Source: Blautia hominis
GTDB taxonomy: Bacteria; Bacillota; Clostridia; Lachnospirales; Lachnospiraceae
Reading direction: 5' to 3'
DNA: 64,000 bases
NCBI GenBank assembly: GCA_002270465.1
Contig: NQOF01000007.1
Coordinates: 186,001-250,000, forward strand
Shown: piece after piece, positions 43,127 to 51,433 of the stretch
Numbering within the stretch: position 1 is the stretch's first letter
Layout: the number at the start of each line of letters is the position of its first letter
Notes under the pieces: model-generated
What the model was told of the DNA's origin: nothing
Databases searched by the model: none
The model's input: only the letters and a program-made list of their open reading frames with translations
Translations under genes and position numbers: made by a program

Positions 43127-43553
43127 ATATATCAATTCCCCATACCAGCTTCAAAAGATTTCGCACCACCCACTGGATGAGTATAATGGCTGCTGCCAGA
43201 TAAAGGTACAGGTCGCGGTAACGCATTCCCACTGCCAGCCTGCCCCTGGTCAGGTATTCTATGGTGTGGGAGATCATATACCAGGCAAAGACAACAGCAG
43301 TGTACACCACCACCGGATGACAGAGAAAGGATCTTACGATCTCCCCCCGGAAAAGGGCTGCACATGCCCTGGTACCTCCGCAGCCCGGGCAGTAATAACC
43401 TGTCAGCTCCCAAAAGATGCAGGGAAGGGAAAAGATTTTCATCTGCATAGGAAAGCCCTTGGTGACTCCTGCAAGGACTGCGGCGGCTCCAAGGAGCATC
43501 CACCCCAGTATATATAGACTTTTTTCTTCTTTTTTACTCATTCGCGGTTCCAT
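43122..43553 (-). CDS. DUF2752 family membrane protein
   Basis: The 143-residue protein has three to four hydrophobic segments and the DUF2752 signature CPGCGGTRACAALFRGE (near residues 54-70), where the CxxC could bind metal or form a disulphide. Function is unknown for the family. The start is ATG 43553 behind AGAGGGTAAA. It is convergent with the DUF4190-like gene and divergent from the DUF975 gene. Confidence 0.85.
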   Translation of the reverse strand: MEPRMSKKEEKSLYILGWMLLGAAAVLAGVTKGFPMQMKIFSLPCIFWELTGYYCPGCGGTRACAALFRGEIVRSFLCHPVVVYTAVVFAWYMISHTIEYLTRGRLAVGMRYRDLYLYLAAAIILIQWVVRNLLKLVWGIDIL

Positions 43554-43656
43554 TTTACCCTCTTGTAACCTGGTTTAGTTATGTTATAATAAGCATGATA
43601 ACGTGCCGGAATTGCCGGCCATTTCCTTAAATACGAAAGAATGGAGATTTTATTTT

Positions 43657-44433
43657 ATGAAAAGAAATTCTGCTGCTATAAAGCTGATCGCCCGTGAAAA
43701 TCTCTCCGGCAGATACGGCACCCCCATGGCTGCGCTGCTCCTGATGTTTCTGTGCAGTCTTCTGCCTTCCATGTTGATCACTAGTACCATGAGCACTGCT
43801 ACTGTCCTGGGGATCGTAACCACCCAGCTTCTCAATTATATGGTTTCCCTGCTGGTGGCTGTTGTGGGCGCAGGTTATGCCAAGCTTATGCTGAATATCA
43901 GCCGCGGTGAAGCTTTTGCGGTAAAAGACTTGTTCTTTGCCTTCTCACACCACCCTGACCGTTTCATTGTTGTCCACCTGATCCTGCTGGTTATACAGTT
44001 TATCTTTGCCCTGCCCTTTGACCTGCCGGGTTATATGAACAAGGACATGTCTGACAATGCCTTTCTGCTTCTCATGCTCTTCGGCAGTCTGACGAATCTG
44101 GCGGTGAACATGATACTTGGCCTGTTCTTCGGCCTTGCAGACTATCTTCTCCTGGACAACACGGACATGAGTGCCATGGAGGCAATGAGAGAAAGCCTGC
44201 GGCTTATGAAAGGAAATAAAGGACGTCTCCTCTACATGGACCTGAGCTTTATCCCCCTTATGCTGCTGAGCCTGCTTTCCTGCTATGTGGGATTTCTGTG
44301 GCTGACACCGTATATGAGAGCTGCCGGCGCTGTGTTCTATATGGACGTTACCGGTGAACTGGATACTCCCAGGCCGAAACCTGCGCCACAGGAGAATGAC
44401 AGTTACAATCATTCATATTGGACCGGACAGTAA
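43657..44433 (+). CDS. DUF975 family membrane protein
   Basis: The 258-residue protein begins MKRNSAAIKLIARENLSGRYGTPMAALLL, the typical DUF975 N-terminus. It has about five to six membrane helices and the conserved SMEAMRESLRLMKGNKGRLLYMDLSFIPLMLLS segment. The function is unknown. ATG 43657 has GGAGATTTTATTTT upstream. No clear terminator follows; a degenerate MITE lies downstream. Confidence 0.85.
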   Translation: MKRNSAAIKLIARENLSGRYGTPMAALLLMFLCSLLPSMLITSTMSTATVLGIVTTQLLNYMVSLLVAVVGAGYAKLMLNISRGEAFAVKDLFFAFSHHPDRFIVVHLILLVIQFIFALPFDLPGYMNKDMSDNAFLLLMLFGSLTNLAVNMILGLFFGLADYLLLDNTDMSAMEAMRESLRLMKGNKGRLLYMDLSFIPLMLLSLLSCYVGFLWLTPYMRAAGAVFYMDVTGELDTPRPKPAPQENDSYNHSYWTGQ

Positions 44434-44498
44434 TTATCATACATCCAATTTAAGAAGATAGCAATAATTGATAGGTTTTATACCGAAAAAAACAAAAT

Positions 44499-44618
44499 AC
44501 AACCATTCAGACAAGCGGAACCGTTACGCATCCGGCCATAAAAAAACATTTCACCATGGGCTGGGCGTCTGTTCATACGGTCTTGGCAGTACATGCGCAG
44601 ACCTGTCTGAATCTTCAC
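44499..44618 (+). mobile_element. Degenerate MITE (about 120 bp)
   Basis: The left end CCATTCAGACAAG and right end CTGTCTGAATCTTCAC form an imperfect inverted repeat. Internal blocks GCATCCGGCCAT, CCATGGGC, ACGGTC and GCGCAGACCTG match the copies at 51037 and 53621. No target duplication is recognisable, so it is probably an old insertion. Confidence 0.7.
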
Positions 44619-44626
44619 TAAAAACA

Positions 44627-44663
44627 GGCAGCAGAAGGTATGCTATGCAAACCTTCTGCTGCC
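44627..44663 (-). terminator. Terminator of the ABC/secretion cluster
   Basis: GGCAGCAGAAGGT (44627-44639) pairs exactly with ACCTTCTGCTGCC (44651-44663). On the minus strand it is followed by TGTTTTTAG. It ends the long operon that starts near 53500 or 51000. Confidence 0.85.
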
Positions 44664-44681
44664 TTAAACTATGGCAGGCAT

Positions 44682-45425
44682 CTATAACGCCTCCGTGCGA
44701 AATCCCATCTCTTCTAAGTTTTTTATTACCGCATCAGCCTTTGACCTTCCCCGGATTTTTATATATACGGTCCTCACCTGTACGGTAGTTCCCGATAATG
44801 CCAAGATTTTCTTCCCGCTCTCATATGGTATATAGACCCGGCTTTCTATATCCTCCAAAACGGCGGCAAAAATACCTGTCTCCCTGTAAACTGCGGTCGT
44901 CTGTTTCCATCTCTCCTCATCTGCGGCTGTTCCCGGCTCTTGCGCTTCTCCTTGTACCGGAGAGATTTCTGCTGTCATTCCCAGACTTCGTTTTATAAGA
45001 TCCTCTTTTTTCCCTTTTGTGATCTTGTACTGATTCTGATCCTTAAGGCCCTCCAGGGCCTGGGGTGTAAAATAAAGAGGGATTTTACTGCCTGCCTCCA
45101 GTTCCGTAAGACAGCGGTCTATTTTCAACGGAAAAATTTCCGTATCCACTGCACGCAGAGATACATCCATTTCATACTCTTCTATTTCCATATGTACAGG
45201 GATATCCAGAACTGCTGAGACAGCCTCCACTCCTTTTTGTTCCCATAATTCCGGCAGGAACGTATCCGGCATATCCTCCATATCACTGTATAGCAGATAT
45301 TCAAATAACTCCTTGTCCTCCATATGGTTTTTTATCATACCGGCGCCGCACCATAACAATATTGCCGGCAGCAGCACGGACAATGCTATTTTATAAATAC
45401 TCCCGTAAAGTCTTCTGCTTTCCAA
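44682..45425 (-). CDS. Membrane-anchored protein of unknown function
   Basis: The 247-residue protein has one N-terminal membrane helix (residues 12-30, ALSVLLPAILLWCGAGMI) and an extracytoplasmic domain. The start is TTG 45425 with GGGGAG 6 nt upstream. The C-terminal part (TVQVRTVYIKIRGRSKADAVIKNLEEMGF) recalls the extracellular domain of MacB/FtsX-type permeases, but the remaining transmembrane helices are absent. It is the last gene of the ABC cluster and follows the repeat-bearing protein by 48 bp. A role as accessory subunit of the exporter is inference. Confidence 0.65.
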   Translation of the reverse strand: MESRRLYGSIYKIALSVLLPAILLWCGAGMIKNHMEDKELFEYLLYSDMEDMPDTFLPELWEQKGVEAVSAVLDIPVHMEIEEYEMDVSLRAVDTEIFPLKIDRCLTELEAGSKIPLYFTPQALEGLKDQNQYKITKGKKEDLIKRSLGMTAEISPVQGEAQEPGTAADEERWKQTTAVYRETGIFAAVLEDIESRVYIPYESGKKILALSGTTVQVRTVYIKIRGRSKADAVIKNLEEMGFRTEAL

Positions 45426-45473
45426 AAGCGCTCCCCGCTTTCCCGACGCACTCCGGCAGTCCGTCCGGATGAT

Positions 45474-47261
45474 CTATCCGCATCGTTTTTTCAGATTCCT
45501 GATTCTCATACTCTGAACAAAAAAACCTCCTATAAGCCCAGCCCCAAGCAGTACCAGGACGGACACCCACCACTGGTTGGTCTCCTCCTTCTTATCTGCT
45601 TTTAGACTCAATACCTTTGGAGCCTGTATCTCTGTTTCATAGGCAACACCCTGGCTGTAGGTCTGTCCGTATATATCCTCGTATTCCAGAACCAGGGTAC
45701 CTTCTGTCTTCCCGTATTTTTCCCGGTCTGTTCCGCTCATCTCCTCATGAATAGATTCCATATTTCTGGCACCGGCATAGAGGGACAGATTCCCCTGCAG
45801 GCTCTGCCCTGCCTCCAAGGTTCCTGCATAAAAAGTCTGTACCGCAAATATTCCCCTGCCCTGTGAAGAAACCCTTACATTGTATACTGTGGATTTGCCG
45901 AGATTTAGGATCTGAAGGTCCGAGGATATGGTATCTGTGGAGTATATTTTCGCCGGAACCCTGTAATTTGCCAACGAAACCCGGGCCGGCTGCCGGATCC
46001 GGAGGGTGTATGTCTCGGTACCGGTATACGCCGTGCCCTTTTCATTCTCATATTCAAATGTAAACTTTACAGGTACATTCCCCTCTTTGGCGTTATCCTG
46101 TATCTGCAGTTCCTCCTTCCATACCACCGTTCCGCCCGGTCTTACCGACTCATAATATTCAGAAGTACGCCCAAATACAAGATTATTTCCCTCTCCCTCC
46201 TCGGTGATTGTCACCTTTGCATTACAGGCCGTAAATTCTTTGCTCTTATTGCGGAAGACCAGCTCTGCGGACTGGCTGCTGCCGGCATCTAAAATGCTCC
46301 CGTCCAGGCTGCACTGCTCCAGGATAAACTTCGGCTGATGCATGACTGCCTCTTCTGAAGCTTCACTGCTCTGCCCTCCTCCGCTGTCTCCTTCCGGCTC
46401 CATACCTGTTTCCTGCGAAGGCCCCTCTGCGCTTTCCTCCTCGTTCCCGGGAATCTCCCCATTCCCTGTCACATTGACAAAAACCACATATTCCAGGGAT
46501 ACAGGCTCCCCATTTTTATCAAATCCTTCTGCTTTTGCCTTAACGGGGTACTGCCCTTTTACCCTGGTTTCCTGCAGCAGTATATCCTCCGTATACAGAT
46601 ACACCTCCGTCGTTTCCCCGTCAAACGTAACAGTCTGCGGGTTGATATCTTTCTGATAGTTCTTGATCTGAAACGGTGCCTCCTTATCCCCGGCAAAATC
46701 CAGTGCAACGGTCAGGGTGTTGTCCTTCAGCTCACCATCTGCAGTGAAGGGAATCACAATCTTTACGTTATCCCCCTCCTCCACCGGGACGTACCCGTCC
46801 GCATAAGAATTTTCCATCCCCTCAAAAATGTGTCTGTTATCAATCCCAAGATGGACCTCCTCCTCCGGCTTTCCGGAACCGTCCTCTGTTTCCTTTTCTG
46901 CCGTTTCTTTTTCCTCAGCATCCCCCGGCTCTTTTTTGCTGTCTTTTTCTCCTGGCTCCTCTATTCCTGCTGCTGTCTCTGGATTGCCGGCCTCCCCTGT
47001 TCTTACGAACGATCCTGTTTTCCCTCTTCCCCCTGTTCTTACGATCGGCTCTGTTTTCCCTGCCTCCTCCATTCTTACAATTGGCTCTGTTTTCCCTGCC
47101 TCCTCCATTCTTACAATCGGCTCTGTTTTCCCTGCCTCCTCCATTCTTACGATCGGCTCTGTTTTCCCTGTCTGTACCTGTCCAAACACGGTCAGTCCAC
47201 CCGGCACGGCCAAATACACTGCCAGGATCACAGCAGTTATTCCCTGCAGTCTCCTCCTCAT
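45474..47261 (-). CDS. Secreted repeat-containing protein with C-terminal membrane anchor
   Basis: This protein of about 595 residues has a signal peptide (residues 1-27). A tandem 12-residue repeat follows (three perfect GKTEPIVRMEEA units and two diverged ones), then a Glu/Lys-rich low-complexity stretch, two beta-sandwich-like regions similar to archaeal S-layer or COG1361 domains (CARDB-like; DAGSSQSAELVFRNKSKEFTACNAKVTI, LQILNLGKSTVYNVRVSSQGRG), and a final membrane helix (WWVSVLVLLGAGLIGGFFV) before a basic tail. ATG 47261 overlaps the ATPase stop codon as ATGA and has GGGAG upstream. Its role in the ABC system is unknown; an external scaffold or substrate-binding part is possible. Confidence 0.75.
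   Translation of the reverse strand: MRRRLQGITAVILAVYLAVPGGLTVFGQVQTGKTEPIVRMEEAGKTEPIVRMEEAGKTEPIVRMEEAGKTEPIVRTGGRGKTGSFVRTGEAGNPETAAGIEEPGEKDSKKEPGDAEEKETAEKETEDGSGKPEEEVHLGIDNRHIFEGMENSYADGYVPVEEGDNVKIVIPFTADGELKDNTLTVALDFAGDKEAPFQIKNYQKDINPQTVTFDGETTEVYLYTEDILLQETRVKGQYPVKAKAEGFDKNGEPVSLEYVVFVNVTGNGEIPGNEEESAEGPSQETGMEPEGDSGGGQSSEASEEAVMHQPKFILEQCSLDGSILDAGSSQSAELVFRNKSKEFTACNAKVTITEEGEGNNLVFGRTSEYYESVRPGGTVVWKEELQIQDNAKEGNVPVKFTFEYENEKGTAYTGTETYTLRIRQPARVSLANYRVPAKIYSTDTISSDLQILNLGKSTVYNVRVSSQGRGIFAVQTFYAGTLEAGQSLQGNLSLYAGARNMESIHEEMSGTDREKYGKTEGTLVLEYEDIYGQTYSQGVAYETEIQAPKVLSLKADKKEETNQWWVSVLVLLGAGLIGGFFVQSMRIRNLKKRCG
47002..47170. repeat. 36-bp tandem repeat, about five units
   Basis: Units start at 47002 (diverged), 47038, 47074, 47110 and 47146 (partial). 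The three central copies differ at only one or two bases. They lie in frame in the secreted protein gene, so changes in copy number would alter the N-terminal extracellular stalk by 12 residues each. Confidence 0.9.
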
Positions 47262-47947
47262 GTCATACACTCCCTTTCCTGCACCGTCTCCCCTGCCATA
47301 TGCCGCAGGATACCTGCATCCATCTCATATACCTCGTCACACAGTATTTCTATATCCGTGCTGTTGTGGCTTGCCAGTAAAATGGTCTTTCCTCTCCTCT
47401 TCAAATCCAGCAATATAGATCTTATGTCAACCACACCGCTTTTATCCAGTCCGTTAAATGGTTCATCCAGAATCAAAAAGTCAGGATTTTCCATGATCGC
47501 CTGGGCTATGCCGAGGCGCTGCCGCATACCAAGGGAATATTTTGCCACAGGCTTTTTCAAATCCGGGTCAAGTCCCACTCTCTGCAATACCTCTCTTATC
47601 TCCTTCACAGAAATTTTCCGGTTCAGATCTGCCAGGATCTCCAGATTCTTTATGCCTGTATATTCAGTCAAAAAACCGGGTGTTTCAATAATAAGCCCCA
47701 GGCTTTCGGGAAAATCTGTGTCCCTGCCGATATATTTTCCTCCCACCCGGATGCTGCCGGACGTAACGGGGAGAAAACCGCAGATACATTTCATGAGGAC
47801 CGTCTTGCCGGAACCGTTATTCCCCACAATGCCATAGACCTTTCCCCTGCGCATGGTCATGGTTGTCTCTTTTAACACAAGCTCATTCCCGAATTTCTTC
47901 GTCACCCTGTCCACTGCCACATACTCAGATATCCCTGCATCTGTCAT
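47258..47947 (-). CDS. ABC transporter ATP-binding protein
   Basis: The 229-residue nucleotide-binding domain has Walker A GNNGSGKT (near residue 40), the signature YSLGMRQRLGIAQAI, Walker B FLILDEPFNGLD and a switch histidine in LLASHNSTDIE. It resembles the DRA/BcrA-type ATPases of peptide or bacitracin exporters. ATG 47947 has GGAGGG 7 nt upstream and overlaps the preceding gene by 23 bp. It works with the two membrane proteins encoded upstream. Confidence 0.92.
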   Translation of the reverse strand: MTDAGISEYVAVDRVTKKFGNELVLKETTMTMRRGKVYGIVGNNGSGKTVLMKCICGFLPVTSGSIRVGGKYIGRDTDFPESLGLIIETPGFLTEYTGIKNLEILADLNRKISVKEIREVLQRVGLDPDLKKPVAKYSLGMRQRLGIAQAIMENPDFLILDEPFNGLDKSGVVDIRSILLDLKRRGKTILLASHNSTDIEILCDEVYEMDAGILRHMAGETVQERECMT

Positions 47948-48647
47948 ATAACATCCCTCCATATAGAAACATCAGCAGCATAAGCAGTAATAGTAAAAAT
48001 GCCCACAGTCCAATACCGTCCTTTCCCCAGTCACCTGCCGCCTTTATCCACGACTGCGGGTCTATGACATAAATCTTTTCCAGGTACCGTTCATGGAGTA
48101 TCGTCAGAAGATAATATACCGCAAAGGGTATGCCGTATGCCATGTACACAGAGCCGGACAGAAGCGCCATAATGCCGCTTAGATCCGCCAGTACGGCGGA
48201 CACCAAAAACAGCCTTGCCATGGTCCGCAAAAGGGGGATCATAAGTTCCCATCTCCACTCTGCTTTCAGCTCCAGGGGAAAGAAAAGCACAAAATACAAC
48301 AGCAGAGTTATAAGAACAGCCAATACCCACCCAAAACAGCCGCTGCATGTGGTCGTGATGACCCTGTCCTCCACAAAATCCTTTTTCCCCTTCCGGGCCA
48401 CATAAAACCCCAGAAATCCGGAAGCCTTTTCCCCGATCCATACATCCCCGTAAGGCAGTACAGCCACAACAGGTACCAGAAAGATGACGGTTTTGGAGGT
48501 CAATGCCTCTGCCACCATGCCATACCAGCTCCCGCCGGGAAAAGGACTGTCAAACGCAGGGAATTTCGTTCCTGCCACCAGTCCCGCCACGGCGAGAAAC
48601 ACTGCCAGCCAGGTTGTCCTCCGCCCCATCATACGCTTACTGTCCAT
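47925..48647 (-). CDS. ABC-type membrane subunit (unassigned)
   Basis: The 240-residue protein has about six hydrophobic segments (for example residues 12-27, 48-64, 98-122, 160-182 and 215-235). It is encoded between another membrane protein (2-bp gap) and the ATPase (overlapping). That arrangement indicates the ABC-2 type permease half, although no family motif is clear by eye. Confidence 0.8.
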   Translation of the reverse strand: MDSKRMMGRRTTWLAVFLAVAGLVAGTKFPAFDSPFPGGSWYGMVAEALTSKTVIFLVPVVAVLPYGDVWIGEKASGFLGFYVARKGKKDFVEDRVITTTCSGCFGWVLAVLITLLLYFVLFFPLELKAEWRWELMIPLLRTMARLFLVSAVLADLSGIMALLSGSVYMAYGIPFAVYYLLTILHERYLEKIYVIDPQSWIKAAGDWGKDGIGLWAFLLLLLMLLMFLYGGMLYDRCRDI

Positions 48648-48649
48648 AC

Positions 48650-49540
48650 TTAATACCCCATAAAAGTAAAATTATAACGCTTCAATGCCCGGCAGGATAA
48701 AAGACCCAATACCGCCAGAAGGACAAGAAAAAGGACAGACGACTGAAAGATCGTAGGCAGCTTGTCATATCCAAAGCTGTGCCCCGGGTAAGATGCGTGG
48801 TTCAGGGGACTGATCCAGCCTGTCAGCACATTTACTTTATACCGCTCATGTTTTTCCAGACCCAGGATTCTGGCTATGATGTCCGGTTCCAGCAGGAATC
48901 CATACAGACTGTAAAAAATCCCTGCAAAGATTCCCTTTGTCCTTCCAAACCGCAGATTGACCACCAGCATCAGAAAACAAAGTGTCCAGGAATAAAACAA
49001 CATCAGCACCAGTGTCTGCAGCATGCATTCATAAGGCGTAATACTCTCCATTGCCTTTACACTGGCCGGAATCCCCATAGAATCTCCAAGTTCCGAGTAG
49101 GCGAGACGCACCGCTGTTTCGCTCCATATATTTCCCGGAAACGTGTACTTCTGGCACAAAATGATCGTCACAGACATAATAAATGCCGCATAAAGGATCG
49201 TCCCCAAAGCAATATAGAAAAACTGTGCTGCCATCCACTGCATCCTTTTCATTCTGGCCAGGTAAAAAGGAGTTACGGGACCCGCCTTCGGCACATCGGA
49301 AAACATGAGTATCAGGAGAAGAGAGGCAAGCAGCACATTGGTACCGTCTCCAAAGGTCCAAATAAATGGTTCCGCAGCCTGCATGGATGTTTCATAATGC
49401 TCTGCCACCCGGATCACCCTCTCACTTAATAAAAAACAAAGGACAACCGCAAGCAGGAAGGTGAGTATGATCCTGGTATTCTTAAAAAATCCCAGAAAAT
49501 TAAAACGGATCACTGCCTTTATTTTCCCCGGACCGTTCAT
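48650..49540 (-). CDS. ABC-type membrane subunit (unassigned)
   Basis: The 296-residue protein has a cytoplasmic start, then six or more hydrophobic stretches (residues 22-42, 70-85, 108-130, 170-195, 205-225 and 265-285). It overlaps the lipoprotein stop codon by one base (TGATG) and is followed after 2 bp by a second membrane gene. It is probably the partner permease subunit of the exporter. Confidence 0.8.
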   Translation of the reverse strand: MNGPGKIKAVIRFNFLGFFKNTRIILTFLLAVVLCFLLSERVIRVAEHYETSMQAAEPFIWTFGDGTNVLLASLLLILMFSDVPKAGPVTPFYLARMKRMQWMAAQFFYIALGTILYAAFIMSVTIILCQKYTFPGNIWSETAVRLAYSELGDSMGIPASVKAMESITPYECMLQTLVLMLFYSWTLCFLMLVVNLRFGRTKGIFAGIFYSLYGFLLEPDIIARILGLEKHERYKVNVLTGWISPLNHASYPGHSFGYDKLPTIFQSSVLFLVLLAVLGLLSCRALKRYNFTFMGY

Positions 49541-51012
49541 CAGTAACCAAGGCCCCTGTCAATGATCGTGCCGTCGATGGCATTGATGGTGAACAGGCTG
49601 TTGTTGGGAATGGAGGACGCATCCCGGGTGCCCTCCTGGTCATTCAGGGTCATTTCCGAATTTCCGAAAAAGTCCCAGACCGGGACTAAAAGCCCGCTGC
49701 GGCTGTCCTGTGCCGGACTATAGATCCTGGTATAACCCAGTGTTATCCTGTCCACAGTTACCTTGTATTCCTTCAGATATTCATTGTCCATTTGGCTGGA
49801 TACTTTGTACTGCATCATCTCTGTATAAATCTGTTTGATCTCCTCAAAGTCTAAAAGCTTCACATTCTCCACCTGAGTTTTGCCTATTTCATAGGGGCTG
49901 ACATAAGATAACTCCTCCAGTCCATTTTTAGAGACCACGATCTTCAGTGTCTCATATGTCCATGGTTCTATGGTACTGTCCATATCCTCCAGTCCGCCGC
50001 CTTCCGACAATGTGTAGATTATGGGTGTGCTTCCAATTTGTCTGGTATAATAGAACATATAACCTGTATTGGAAACCTGCACTTCTTCCCCCTCGTTTCC
50101 ACGGTACATATATACCGCATAATCCCATGAACCAATATCCATGTCTGACACGCCAATAGCCGATATCTTATCATCCGCTATTTTTTTTGCTTCCTCATAG
50201 GAGATTCCTGCGGAGGACTTTATCTCATCCTCTGATCCGATCTGGGATATAATATCATCTTTGGCAAACTGATACTCTCCCCATCCGGCTCCCGGCTGTG
50301 CTGCCTCATTTTCCCCGTAATGGCTGACTCTGACCCTGATCGAATCACCTGACCCCTCAAAGATACGGTAAAAATATGGCTCCGGTGTTTCCACAACCCC
50401 GCTAAAGGACTCAAATCCGCTTTCATCCACAGCCAAAAGAGGGGATACTTCCTTCTTTTCGGCGGTCTCCGGGGCCTCTGCATATGCGGCCTCCAATTCT
50501 TCCAGCATATTCTGAAGGTTTTCTTTGGATATCTCTTCCTCATCCTCTGACTCTGTACTGGCCTGGGCCATTTCTGCCTTTATTTTATTTATTTCCTTTT
50601 GACAGTCATCCTTTGTCATAACAAAATAGGAATCAGAGCTATATATCTTTCCCTCCGGGAACAGCCCCTGGGTGATCCTATCCATAAAATCCTGGGTGAG
50701 CGGTACAGCGCTTACTTCTATTGTGGAAAATCCCGGGGCTTTTGGCAGTTCTATGACAGCATCCGTGGTTAACGTGACTTTTCCGTCCTCCAGAACGATC
50801 TCATCCTGAAATCTCTCCGGCACGCCCAGTTTTTCCCGCAATCCCTGCTGCTCCTCCCCGGATTCCTCCCGGCTCTCGTCCTCCTCGTACTGCTCTATGG
50901 CCTCCCTGCCCTTTGGCTTTACGATCACAGAATCCGGTGTCTCCTGGCAGCCGCCAAGCAAAACAGCCCCGGATAACAGAACCGTCAAGATACAAGTGCT
51001 TTTTTTATTCAT
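49540..51012 (-). CDS. Lipoprotein of unknown function, DUF6034-like
   Basis: The 490-residue protein has a lipoprotein signal (TVLLSGAVLLGGC, cysteine near residue 22). A strongly acidic linker follows (residues 38-60), then an extracellular domain with a Glu/Ala-rich coiled segment (around 150-185) and a C-terminal beta-rich part ending NSLFTINAIDGTIIDRG. I recall similar Lachnospiraceae proteins as DUF6034, without known function. The start is fixed by GGGAGGAGAAAA. It heads the ABC operon, directly downstream of the kinase gene and a MITE, and may sense or bind the exported or toxic compound. Confidence 0.75.
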   Translation of the reverse strand: MNKKSTCILTVLLSGAVLLGGCQETPDSVIVKPKGREAIEQYEEDESREESGEEQQGLREKLGVPERFQDEIVLEDGKVTLTTDAVIELPKAPGFSTIEVSAVPLTQDFMDRITQGLFPEGKIYSSDSYFVMTKDDCQKEINKIKAEMAQASTESEDEEEISKENLQNMLEELEAAYAEAPETAEKKEVSPLLAVDESGFESFSGVVETPEPYFYRIFEGSGDSIRVRVSHYGENEAAQPGAGWGEYQFAKDDIISQIGSEDEIKSSAGISYEEAKKIADDKISAIGVSDMDIGSWDYAVYMYRGNEGEEVQVSNTGYMFYYTRQIGSTPIIYTLSEGGGLEDMDSTIEPWTYETLKIVVSKNGLEELSYVSPYEIGKTQVENVKLLDFEEIKQIYTEMMQYKVSSQMDNEYLKEYKVTVDRITLGYTRIYSPAQDSRSGLLVPVWDFFGNSEMTLNDQEGTRDASSIPNNSLFTINAIDGTIIDRGLGY

Positions 51013-51036
51013 TTTTCTCCTCCCTTGCCCTTTCCT

Positions 51037-51166
51037 GTAACGGTTCAGCCGTCTGAACTGTCACATGCATCCAGTCATTAAATATGGCTTTGCCATGGGC
51101 CGGATGCTTACTGCCGCCATGCATACAGCCAGCGCAGTGAGTGCGCAGACCTGCCTGAACTGTTAC
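51037..51166 (+). mobile_element. MITE (130 bp) with imperfect target duplication
   Basis: The ends GTAACGGTTCAG (51037-51048) and CTGAACTGTTAC (51155-51166) are 11/12 inverted repeats. The flanks are CCTTTCCT and CCTTTCAC (6 of 8 equal). Stem-loops include a terminal hairpin with CTGAACTGTCAC (51053-51064), a GCATCC/GGATGC stem and GCGCAGTGAGTGCGC. It separates the kinase gene from the lipoprotein operon. Confidence 0.85.
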
Positions 51167-51393
51167 CCTTTCACTCCTTCTATATTAACGTATGGGATGT
51201 AAAAATACCGCACCGACTTGTAACCAATTTGTAAACATATGTGATGATTCGGCAGGCCTGTGCAATCACTGCGCTGAATCCAAGAAGGGCTTCAGCTTAG
51301 CCTGATGTGATTTCTGTTCGTCAGACCAGAGTTTTGCCCATGGATCCGGGACTTGCACCCCTTAGAAACATGCGCTGCCGGGCGCACAACATA
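51167..51393. other. Gene-free stretch without recognised function
   Basis: No coding frame is convincing. The segment around 51320-51390 contains a GC-rich stretch (GGATCCGGGACTTGCACCCC and GCGCTGCCGGGCGCAC) unlike its AT-rich left half. It does not fold into an obvious tRNA. It may be a fragment of a dispersed clostridial sequence. Confidence 0.4.
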
Positions 51394-51429
51394 TAATGGT
51401 GCGGCTGCCTTTCGGCCTCCGCACCATTA
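51394..51429 (-). terminator. Terminator of the two-component genes
   Basis: TAATGGTGCGG (51394-51404) pairs with CCGCACCATTA (51419-51429) over a 14-nt loop. It lies just 4 bp after the kinase stop codon and would partly separate it from the lipoprotein operon. Confidence 0.75.
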
Positions 51430-51433
51430 CTCT

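Noticed and set aside
47002-47170. CRISPR-like array from regularly spaced repeats
   Set aside because: The 36-bp units are directly adjacent without spacers and are in frame in a protein gene.
51320-51390. Possible tRNA near 51330
   Set aside because: GC-rich short palindromes are present, but no acceptor stem, T-loop GTTCRA or anticodon arm could be aligned.
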